A stretch of 64,000 nucleotides of DNA from Ectocarpus siliculosus (taxonomy: Eukaryota > Sar > Phaeophyceae > Ectocarpales > Ectocarpaceae), in NCBI GenBank assembly GCA_000310025.1, contig FN649739.1, positions 507,447 through 571,446 of the forward strand, written 5' to 3'. Within the stretch, counting starts at the first letter, position 1, and each line of letters begins with the position of its first letter. A program made the translations under genes and the position numbers. The notes beneath the pieces were generated by a model that ran no database searches, was not told where the DNA came from, and worked only from the letters and a program-made list of their open reading frames with translations. This document shows positions 23,501 through 35,500 of this stretch, piece after piece.

Positions 23501-26500
23501 TGAACACAGCAACGATGGCCGTCATCCAGAACCTGCAAGCAGCCATGCACTACCCCGTGGCGAACACCGAGCTAATTCAGGCGAGCAAGAACCAAACCTG
23601 TACACGCTCCCAAATCCAACTCTACCCTTGTACTTCACCATTTGTTGGTGACAGCTTCCACGAGGGTCCATTGGAGTTCTACGCCCTACCAATTCCACTC
23701 CAGGAGACACATATCCCAAACTGACCATCTCACCAGAAGAAGGTTAAAGTCCACGGAATGAGGGATGTTCGGGATAAGGGTCAATTTGACGGCACCCTCA
23801 AGCCTGGACGACGTAGCTGCTTTTAACGCTCACGGGGGGACACGAAACACGTGTATGTAGCGAGGGTAGTGTCTTGTCTACAGCGCTTCACGTGGTACCA
23901 GGAGAGGGAACGTAAACTTGTTTTTGTCAGCGTACCATTAGGTTTGCCAACACGCACCACCCGACCGACCTTTATGGGCGGACGAAAGAGGGATTCGATG
24001 CTAGAGCCCGAGCCGGGATGAAGCACAACAGTTGCAACGATATGAAGGAACTGCAGTATTCTTGCTATGCCGTCAGGTCTATCAACCTCTGTGCTTCATC
24101 CTATAGTCGGATGGACGAGCACGCCTCAAGGAACCCCTTGGTTTGCGTCGACGAATCCTCTCACGTTACACTTCCGTCACAACCACCGTGTCTTCCAGGG
24201 CCTGGTGCTCAAGTACCAATTCATGCTGGCCAACTCCTTGGGGGGCAGGGGCGTAGTGGGCGGGGGGAAGGGGGGGGCGGGGGGCGACGGTGCAGTGAAC
24301 GCTCAGCGTATGCGTGCGCTGGAAGGGCAAGTACTGCAGGCCAGGATGGAAAGCAATGAGTCGAAGGAAGATGCGGCGAAGGTCGGTGGAGGTAGAGGTG
24401 TACTACTGTAGATCCGTACACATCGTTTGGAACTGTTTCCTCCGACTATTTCGAAAGTGAAACTTACAACAATGGTCTTCGCGTCTTCAGCGGTTCGTCG
24501 ATGGCACGGAACATGCATACCGAAGATAACAGTGTTTGGTTGTGGCGCTTCCGATTTTCCGTTGGACGAAGCGGGTGCCTCGAGAGGCAAACAAAACAAA
24601 TAAGGAGCATGGAGCCGTAAAAAACTCCTCCAAGGCTGTGTCTGTTCGTGGAGATGACTGACTAACCCAACGAAAGGTTTTGGTATGTTGATATTTTGGG
24701 CATGCATTATATATCGGCGTGTGAGGCCCAGGAGGCAGTAGCAGAAAAAGCAGCAACAAAGCCACCGTGCCACCTCCAACGCCCCCCTTTCAAACGACGA
24801 CGACCACCACCACGACTAACGACAACACACCCACCACGACAACGACAATTATGACGACGTCGCTGTTAAAATCAAGAGCGACAACAGCAGAACACACCAG
24901 GAACATTCAATCAGGTCTAAAATATATTTCAGGCTCATGCTTCGCCCGACGCCAGGTGTACAAAATGCTCGAGCTGTTCAAGGCCAAGTACGTCAAGCTG
25001 GTCGAGACCAAATCCAGCCAATCGATGTGAGTTTAGATTGATGACATTTTCTATCGTTCTTCTGTGGAACCTTCAACTGTTAGACGACGTGTGTACGGAT
25101 AGTTTGTCGCGTTCAACGGCAAAATCATCGTGTGCGGATCTAGTACAGTAGTGAACCGTCAAGCCTGCACTTGCCAACCGTGGTGGTTCATGTAACTGTG
25201 GCGACGCCAATAACTGGCGTTTTCCCAGATGACTTCGCCGTAGGCGGTTGAGGCGTTCAAGCACTTAACGAATCGCTCCGTGCTGGGGATGCTGCTACGT
25301 TGTCTTTTTTACCAGACGAAGGGCGGTTCTTCGATTCGACCAAGCTGGCATTGCGGTTTAGGCTTTACCAAATGCACTCGAGTGTGTCTGCTGCTGCCAG
25401 TTTCAGCAACGGCTGCACAAACCAGGCAACCCAACCACACATCAATAGTTTGCGGAAATGCCGCTATCTTTCGACATCCGAGCTCCAACGGCCGCTGAAA
25501 GCGGGATTCGTTGTTGAATAGGCCCTTAAATAAGCTCCAAACCCTTGGTACCTATGCGGGAACGGCTACTCTAGGGAGCTGATCTCGGCCGAGGAGGGCA
25601 AGCTGGCCGTCTCACGCTCCCTGCTGGATCTCAAGCTGGAGCACTCCAAGCTGCTGGAGAGGTTCGAGTCCGACCGCTACGCCCTGACGACGGATCTGCT
25701 CGCCGCCAAGAACGAGGTGGTCGAGCTCGAGATGGGGTAAGCGTGTATGAAAACCTCGAAGTTAGCACACACGGGACGTAGTGCTAGGGGTCAAAATGAG
25801 CTACCAACAAAAGGGGGCTGAGACGAAGGGCCACCCATCGCTCGAAATGGGGGTGAGCAGTGAGTAGGCACACTTATTTTGCGGGTTTTGGTTGCGCCGC
25901 ACAATACTCATTTGCTTGCCAATCTCCGGTTGTTCTCTGTGATTCCCAAATTACCGGTTGGCCGACCATGAGGTAGTCAAGCTTTGGAGAAGACAAGCAG
26001 GGTCACCCACAAAAACCATGACACGCATGTTTGTGCGAGTTTGGAGTCAAGAGAACGGCTGCAGTATCGATTTTCTGGAGTCCGAAAACAACTATAAGGC
26101 GGGACTAGACTTCGCGCGACAGAACGTCAGGTGTTACGCCCACGTAGTACATGACCGACGACCCCTGGTGTCACATTTACGACGAGATCACCCTTGGAAA
26201 GAAATTTTTGATAGATGTGGGTGCTTGTCCGACACCCAAACGCTTTCCCGACTTTCTCGTGCGTCTTCTCTGCGTCTGCACCCCCATGTGTCAGGCGTCG
26301 ACAAAAAATCTAGTTTTTGCTGTCGAAAGCGTAAACGAGTCTGTGAAAATACACTCTTCAAGGAAGACGAGCAACCCACACCTAAAAACACAGTCGGGCT
26401 ACCCATACACCGTGCTATTTGCCCTTGCTTCTTCTCGCCCACGTCCTGGGACAGGTTGCAAGAGTCTGAAGCCGCCCGCGCCTCCAAAGACAGAGAAGCA

Positions 26501-29500
26501 GCAACTGCTGTTGCCGAGCGGGACGCGATGCAGGTATGTAGGTACGGATGGCGCAGACGTCTAAAGTACAGTATGAAGTTCTCGAATGTAGCAAGAACCT
26601 CGGGGTCGATCAAAAAAAGGAAATGTTTGAAGTTCCCACAGCCTTCACCTCTCGTCCGGTGGTGGGGCACGTCCACGGTACGACGCTCTCCACGCCTCCG
26701 TCAACATTCCGTGTAGATGCAATTCGTTGTCGGCGCCCCTGAACGACGACTCATCATCTGGTAATGTGTCAAACATGCAACATAGAGGTCTTCGCAGAAG
26801 TCTTCCCCAAGGGATTCAGAGAGGGTAGACTTCAACCTCAGCCATCAAACTCGGAGTTTCATATGTTGTTTGTTTTCAGCGGCGCGTTTACTCGCTCTCT
26901 GCCTGTGTCTGTAAATACCCCCCCGCTCTCTCCCTCTATCCCCCCCCCCGTGTTTGCCATCGGGATTCGGTTTTCGTCGCTTGGCAACGACGTTGTAGAA
27001 CAAGCCGATCACTTCGTGAGCTCGGCAACCAGGTTACCGTTTTTTTTCTTCTTGCCTTTGTTTTTGTTTTTTGCGGTAACCATGAGTGGTGGTCGAGTAG
27101 ATTATGTTGTGCGGGGTCGAGAACCCTCACTCCGCGCAAAGGGGGATGATCGCACCACGTTGTGTTAAATTGGTCAAGCACCCCCGAGGAAGTTACAAAG
27201 TGCTTAAAACTACTCTGGATTTCAAAGCACAGAAAATAATTTAAGCCATACGCAGCTGTCATCCGTACGCAAGGAAGTAAGCACGAGATGCCGAACACCC
27301 TTAGCAGGATGCAGCGCACCCTTCATGCGACTCGCCGAATACCTCACGGCGCCTCGCGCTCGGTGATGTGAGAGCCAGGTCCGGTGAGAACCCGGCGTGC
27401 TCCGTCCCGGCTTTGTAGGGATGTGAGTTCAATGGTCTAACGACTACGGCATGCACGACTATGAGTACACCCCCCCCTCCCCCTCTACCCTCTCGAATTC
27501 TTCCCAATTTGTCTCTCCACCTCCTCTTCTCTCGCTCGGTCTTCGTTGGATTCCGTCCGCGTGTTTTCTGAAAAGGAAAAACTGAAAGAAGCGGAAAAGG
27601 CGGCGCAGGAGTTGCGCGAGGGCTTTGGGGCCGAGGAGTCAAAGAGTGTCGAGATGGCCGCGGAGCTTCTTACTCTCGTGAACCAGAAAACCCATCTTGA
27701 AATGGTATGTATGGTAGAACGGTTTCAGCGACAAACATATGACGGTCTCGAAGCAGGTCTCCTCCGTTTCAAGCACCTCAGACACCTGAAACGTGGCTGG
27801 GGATGAGACAAGATATATTGTGCAGAGCGCCGCAGTCGTTAAATTTCTCGCACTAGTCTACCTGTGTTTGTTCGGTGGATCGATGTGTCGATTCCGGTTT
27901 TCGACAATATCCAAGTCGGAATGAAGGAGAGTACTCAAACGGCCTTGCTTGCTTCTGCCCATACAGAACGTGATAAGGAAGCGCATTAAAAACCCTCAAG
28001 GCTGGTGTCTAATCTCGCGTTACGTGCATACCCTTGCAGAGAAGCGTGGGTTATGTGTAGTACGAGCCTTAACACGTTCTAACGCTTCGTTGCCCCCGAA
28101 GACGTAGGCTACGTACTGTAGCTTAGATGTATCATATTTCGCTACATCAGCATCAACAAATCCACACGCTTGTACGCCCAAAAAAAACGGTTACAGGTGA
28201 AAGAGGATCTCGAACGACAAGTGGAGGACTTCTCCTCGAGAGTTCGTATGCTGGAGCTTGACCTGAGAACAGCAAGGGACGACATGCGCGGTCTGAGAGA
28301 GGATACAGAGGTGGCCCAGAAGAAGGCTGGCGTCTTGGAAATCGCAAAGGTACCAGCCTGCAACGAGTCTCGACAAAGTGAATGCTGACGAAGACGTACG
28401 TTGGCAAGGGTTGTCCATGACTTTGCGCTTTCGAAGGTAGACATCGGATATATGTCCTCAAACCTCAGTCTCGTCAGCGTGCGACGAGAGGGAAAAACTT
28501 CACCGGAACCAAGTCCAGGTAACTTGTGGTTTCGACTCTACTCAAGCAGCAACGTGGGTACAACCACATAGCCCTCTTCCTCACCAAGGGATTTTACGGC
28601 CCTTTTTCCATGGCTACAGTCGAGGACAACCTCACAGATCTATCCCCCACCGTCCATCTGATCTCTATCGCATGATGAAGCATGCTGATTGGTTTAACGT
28701 ATAGGCTGAGCCATTGTTTTCTGTTCGCAGTATCCTCCCAATCCACGCCCCGCGTGTTCCTTAGTGCTCGTTTGGTCGCCGTCTGCCTGCCTGTTGCCCC
28801 TCTCTCAAGGCGAAAGCTGAGCTTGATCTTCAGAGGGCACAAGTGGAGTGGGAGTCACAGGCGTTAGACAACCACAGGTGACTTGTCGCTAATGTCTTTG
28901 CCACACGCTTTGCCTTCATCACTACCCAGATTTTAGGAATTTGCTTCAGTGGAAGATAGGGCGTGAAAAAAGGTAGAAATCTTCTGGTAGTAGAAACATT
29001 CCACCATGATGTGGAACGTTTCTCCCCCTTCTCCGTGCACCTCTTTCTGACTCTGTATGAATATCACTGTCTCTTTGTCCATATACACATTCACCTCTTT
29101 CTGCTTCTCTTTTGTGCAATTTTCGTTCCGTTCCTTCTTGCCGCGCCCTCCCACAACGTCGTTTCAATGGCGGAGAACTGCCGCCGACCACAATCAGTCA
29201 GGTTGTGCCCGCTTGTTTCTTTGTGTTCATTCCATTACGTCCCGCATCGACGTCAACAGGAACAAGTACGCCCACCCACGCGTCAACCCCCCCCTGCCCC
29301 GCCGAGCTACGATGCAAGCATATCCGCGACCTCTAGGCTTTCTGAGCACGGGGACCCGGCTCTGTTCATGTCGGAACTTGTTAAACTATTCCTCGTTTGT
29401 GTCATCGTACCTCTGCTGCTACTTCTTCGTGTGCCGCAGGTCGACAGTGGCTAGGGACAACACCCGACAGGCAGAGCTGCTGGACAACCACATGCAGGAC

Positions 29501-32500
29501 TTGGCCCAGCTGGCCAAGCTGAAAGAAGACAACGAGGCTCTAAAGAAAGGGCAGGATCAGCTGCGGTAAGTCGATCACCCGCTTTCATCGACCGGTGTGC
29601 ACACCTCTTTCCTCTCGCCTATTGCACGTAGGTCGGAAAGGACTAGCGGCACAGTGGCGTTGAGTGTGATGGGAAACGCCCGGTCCCGGCCTTCACTCGT
29701 CTGGAGCTCATTGATAACAGGAACGTGTCCAATTTTTTTCTAGTCTTGTTCTCATGTACGCGGTGCTCTAGACAAGCGCAGACCTATTCTCACCCTCCGC
29801 CATTCTCTCTGGTAGGAAAGGGTGTCGGGTCGGAGACCTCGTGGACATCTCGCCTGCTGCGGGAGAAGACCAACGCAGTGCCTCTCAGTCTCGAGCTGGG
29901 AAAATCCGTTCGTCCAGATATTTCAGAAGCGATTCAACGCAATACCATCGCAGAAAATTGCCACCAGCTTGCATCCTCGCAGAGAAAATTCGTCACACCC
30001 ATCCGCACTCCGTTTCACTTGGGACCGCATTTGTGCCACATTATATCTTGGAACATGATCAATACCGCTCACTGAAACGAACCACGGCGAGAGTGTCTTC
30101 GACCGTCAAAGCGAACCGAACCGAACGGATTCCATACTTCTCTCTCTCTCTCCCTCTCTCTCTCTCGCTCACCTTCTTTGAATTTTGCGCCTCTTGGTCA
30201 CTCTCGCTCGTATCCCTCTCGTTAAACCATATTCACGTACACTTCGTTTCGCTTTCCATATGTTCCACGCCCCCTCCCCTACCTCGTTCTCAAGGGTGGA
30301 GGTGAAGAAGTGCGAGCGGCGATGTGAGCAGGCTCAGGAAGAAACCGCGCGCAAGGAGGAGGACCTGGCGACCAGCCGGGACGAACTGGTGGAAGCGAAC
30401 GAAGAGCTGGATAGGTTGCGTCGCAAGTTCCGCGATCAGCTAGAGAATTTGGTCAGCGGCAAGGTGCGCAATAGTTTCTATTTGTGGACGGTTCACTCAG
30501 CACCATCAAAATAGCTGATGGGTTTCGAAATCCGAGCCCCCTGTATGACATGCTCCAGCTGTTCAGTCGTCAGTCTGTTTGGCTGAGGCACATAGCAACA
30601 AATGTTTGTTGCATGAGAAATTAACAGCAGCAACACGGCGAAGGCCTAGACGAATGGCTCGGAATTCCCAGAGAAAACTACACCACTGAATTTATGTTGT
30701 CGATGGCTGAGCGACCGGGCGAACACTGCTCCAAATCCCCCGCGGTTGGGCCGATGTGCGCAACTAACTCCAGGCTGGAACGAAAGCTTCCCGAAGAAAG
30801 AAAGACGATCAGAACAGCGACGGCGGCAGCGGTGATGCAAACAAGAGAGCGGCGCTGGAAGAGATGGTGGGCTCGTACAAGGAGAGGGAGGAGAGGGCTA
30901 CGGCGGACGCCAAGCGCCTGAGGGAAGAGGCCAAAGACGCAAAGCTCAAGAACCGGGCTCTGTTTGATAGGTCAGAAGGAAGTTGAAGTATCGAACAACA
31001 GAGAGGAAACAGCGCATTCCAGACGTTGTTCAATAGACCCGCAAACATGTGGCATGGACGTAGCGTTTTCATAGGGTTCACCGCGAAGACGCTATGAATT
31101 TGTCATAAAGTGGACTGACTTGGCCGACGAAGCTCCTCGGTTCGGGGGGGGTGGCGTGTACTCATAGCCTAGCATGCCGTAGGTGCTAGACCATTGACCT
31201 CGCATCCCACAAAGCCGGGACGCGCACGCCGGGTTTTCACCGGAGGGGTGTTTATCCGGGGAAACGTATCGGCACGAGGCTCCCGTTTTCCGGTGAAGCT
31301 GAAACCAGATGCCTCTCCTGCCATATTTATTTTCAGCTACTTCGCTGCAGGCGCGATAGTGTCGAAACCGCTGTACGAAACGTGCCCCGCCATTCATGCC
31401 TCAGCCTGTATTGACTCCCACACCATCCATGCGATTGATCAGGTATAAGCAGCTTCGTGGAATCTTCGAGGATTCCCTCGGGGAGGGTGAGCTTCCTCCT
31501 GACCTCCCCTCCGACGACAAGCTCATCGCGGCGGGTGCAGTGGCGGTGGGGGGGCGGGAGTCCGATGCCGAGGCACAATCCGCCTTGAAAGGTGGCGTAC
31601 GTTTCAACCGATTATTTTGATATGACACACGCTCAAGGCCGACGTTCTGTAGCAGCGGTGAAGAGCCGATTGGAATCAAGTTTTGGCGAAAGACGAAACG
31701 CGCACACGGCAGGGGATCACGGCCCGAGCTACGCGCCCCGCCTGCAAAGAAGGAAGCGAGTACAATGACTTTCAAGGAACACGCATCGTGTACCTCGTCC
31801 TACAACAGCACTTGATACTTGAAATGTTCCCCTGTACTGCTGCCGACCCAACTCGACTGCACCCACGGCTCTGCTGTAGCCCGTCTGAAGGTGGCCGAGT
31901 CAGAGCTGTCAGCCCAGCAGGAGAAGAACGTGCTCACGGCCGGAGAATACTCGGAGCGTGTCGCGACCCTGGAACAGCAACTGAGGGAAGACTCCCTGCA
32001 GGTATGGGGAGACTATTTCTATTCACCAGACGCTTCAAGCGTTTTAGAGCCCGGCTACAATAGGAGGTGGTAAAAAATGTGGTGAAGGACACAAACGTCT
32101 TTCCTTCCCGTACAATTCCTCACTGGTGGATCAAATAGCTCGCGTTGACAGAGCACTACTCTGTTGTCGTTATCCCTTTTGTGGCGAGTTCAGTAATTCC
32201 CGTTCTTGTTCCTTGGTGCCATAGAAAAAAAGCAAGGTTTCGTATCGATACACGTATCCGCGACCAGCGACCCCCCCCATCCCATTCCCCCGCACCGCGC
32301 CTGCATCGCCCTCTCAGATCGGCAGGTTAGAACACGAGAACCTGTCGCTATCAAAGGCTCTCGACAACGCCAGTGGGGGCCAACAGCTTCAAGACATGCA
32401 GGCCATGGTAATGAAGATGGCCTCTGCGCCAGCTGCACGGGGTGAGCGAGCACTAGACGGCGCAAACCTATAGCAGTAGCGGCATAATGCTGCATATTCA

Positions 32501-35500
32501 GTAGTTAACATAGAGTGCCAATATGCTCTTGGCGGGAAAATTGGCACGTCGACTATGTAGCACATGTTGGATCGAGGAACGTGAACGCTGATGCGCGCAG
32601 TGGGATAATTCGCTGGTTTCCCCATCAATCCTTCTGCGCCCGATGTTCTCCCAGTGAGAACCCCGCCAAGCGCAGGGGGGTCCAGGGACATGCGCGTCCG
32701 CGTAAGACAAGCCGAAGAGGAGAGGGACAGGGCCCTAAACGAGGTATGCGGATATTACTTCTAATAGTTCAAACCTCACGCTTCCCACCTAGCTTTGCAG
32801 GTCAAGGCTTATGCCGAAACTTTCGAGCTGCCCAACACTTTACCCGAACCAGAAAGTCAGGTGTCTTTAACTTGCTTGCTTCCCTCCACAAGTTTGCCCT
32901 TACCCGGAGTACCATTCAAGCAAAAGCGATGGTAGAGGTGTTCCAACTTCGGCAGTGTATTGTGTGGATGAATTTAGTTGACATCATTTCCAAGTCTGCT
33001 CAGAGTTTTGCCGTATTATCAAAACCGGTTCCTCGTCACGATATTCACCTTACATGTCGGGCGAAAAGCCGATACATATGCCGGGCACGGAGGAGAGAGC
33101 TAAAAGACGAAGCCATTTTCTGGCTATACCACGTCTGGAAGTCATGCTCCTTGACGCGGCAGAATTACAAGCGTGCTTGGGACCGAAACGCCAAGTTGTT
33201 TCGTTCCGAATGGGTCCACTATGTGAATGTCCCAATTTCTTCCAAGCGCAAAACGAGGCGGAGGTACGCACTTGGCACGACGTACGTCGTTATTACGAGG
33301 AAATTGTACCACTCGTTGACTGGGCCGATCGTTCGTGCCAAGAACCGAGCACTGCCGAGTGTTATTGCGCAGGCCCGAGCGAACAGCCTCAGGAAGTTCT
33401 CACCGTAGGGCGGATGGGAAACAGTGTTGATCTTAGTTGCTGGCTGTTGAAGCTCCGTTGGAACACCTGTTGGTGAGCTCTACTGGCGAGTGATACGAAG
33501 ACAGCTGGCGAATTCAGGCAAGTCTCTAACAACTATGTCTTCGTGCTGCGTTCTCTGCGCGTTGTGTGCTGTGAACGGCAAACGACCACAGGTTGCCACC
33601 CTACGGCTCGAGCAGGGCTCACAGGGGAGAGGCGGAGGAGGACACGAAGTGCAGGTAGGTCCGGGCAGGGCATGGCGACAGCCGTCACACGAAGGTTTTG
33701 GTGCTGCCGTCGTTTCGGCTCTTCGTTATTTTTCTTCTTGTTGCCGTTGTGGGCCTTGAAGCTTCGTTCCGCCTGTCGCCTCCATGTGCCTGGTTGCGCG
33801 GCCATGTTCTTGTGGAAGTTTCATCTCAACTTTTCCTTTCTCCGTGAGTACACCAGCCACCAACTGGCCTGAGGTGCCGTGTGCGTGCAATCCCATTCCC
33901 AAAAACGGACATGCGCTGGGTACCCCTTGAAAGCCTTAACGGTTGCCACACGCATCACTTGCCCGAAATGCTTTTCCAACACATAATTGCTTGACAAATT
34001 TTGTTGATTTCACCGCGTGGAGGTTGGTTTTCCTCCAAACGGTTTTCCGACCGTAGCGTTGTTTCCATATTATCTCGGCGCAGAGACAATATTGTGTTGT
34101 AATTCAAGATGGGTCGTCCCATGGGCGGCCCATAGAACGTCCCACGCGTCGCACGATTCCCATGAGTGCTTGATGGATCGCCCCATGAGACATGCACAAC
34201 GGACAATGGGACGCCCACGAGACGCGTGAATTGTCTATAGTGTAACATGGTGTTGAGAAAGCACGATGGCCACTAGACTACAGTACTAGTCATCGCTGAC
34301 TGGTGGTCTAGTGGTCATCGTGCTTCTCAACAAAAGTTAATGCCAGTGTCCGGTCTGGCCTTGCAGCCACGAACACGTCCCCCAAGGGTTGCCATCCCTG
34401 TCATCAGCGCCGTGCTTGCCAGATCGATACAAGCAGGTCATCGGCTCATTTTGCAAAGCCTATTTTTCCCAGACTTTTTCTTCCTGATAAATTCGGGCGC
34501 AAAGAAGTATATGCTCGAGGGGAGATTATTGCTGGCTTGTGGTGAACTGCNNNNNNNNNNNNNNNNNNNNNNNNNNNNNNNNNNNNNNNNNNNNNNNNNN
34601 NNNNNNNNNNNNNNNNNNNNNNNNNNNNNNNNNNNNNNNNNNNNNNNNNNTATTTGCGCCCGAATTTATCAGGAAGAAAAAGTCTGGGAAAAATAGGCTT
34701 TGCAAAATGAGCCGATGACCTGCTTGTATCGATCTTGCAAGCACATCGCTCATGACAGGCATGGCAACCCTGGGGGGACGTGTTCGTGGCTGCAAAGCCA
34801 GACCGGACACGGGCATTAACTTTTGTTGAGAAGGGCGATGACCACTACACCACTAGTCAACGCTGACTGGTGGTCTAGTGGTGATCGTGCTTCTCAACAC
34901 ATGGGACGCCCACGCTCCCGTCAACGGGATGCCCCACGGATTACACCACGGCCCGTGCCGTGCTCCTCGCATGGGCTGTTCTGGGCGCCCCATGGGCCTT
35001 CCCACGCGCCGCGTTGGCGTCCCCGTGGGACGGGCATGGTGGCCGCCCGCATCCGCCTGTGGTCAGGTTTGGGACGGCCTAGAGGATGCCCATGGGATGT
35101 ATGGGGCGCGTAGGACGCGTGGGACGCGTGGGACGTTCCATGAGACGCCCATTTGGCATCCGTGGGACACGTGGAGCGCGTAGTAGTAACACTATCCCTC
35201 ACTTCAACCTTGCCCCTAACCTGACGATTCGACACCACTGAAAAGTACCAAACGTTTCGCCCGAGACGCGTGGGACACCCCAAGGGATATCCTAGTGCGT
35301 AGGACGTCCCACGCGCCCTGTGAGCCGTCCGCATGGGTGGGTCAATACGACCTCCCATGGGCCGCCCCACCCGTCCCTTGAGCAGTACCAAGAATGTCAA
35401 GACCAGATGCAGGCAACTTGCCGCAGTCGGAACAACCCCTAAGCTCACTGCCCTAATTTGGAAGGCTTGCGACGTCGGGTGGAAACCATGGTTTCGTCGC

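Larger units (their letters stand above)
34109..35362. repeat. Palindrome-rich CCCATGGG/CGTGGGACG repeat block
   Basis: The DNA on both sides of the fold-back element (34109-34250 and 34900-35362) is packed with short self-complementary words such as TCCCATGGGCGG, GGACGCCCA, CCCACGCG, GGGACGCGTGGGAC and CCCATGGGCCGCCCC. No protein is encoded; frames across it give arbitrary His/Pro/Arg-rich peptides. The block lies in intron 26 of the kinesin-like gene. A similar block lies at 56246-56720. Confidence 0.7.
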
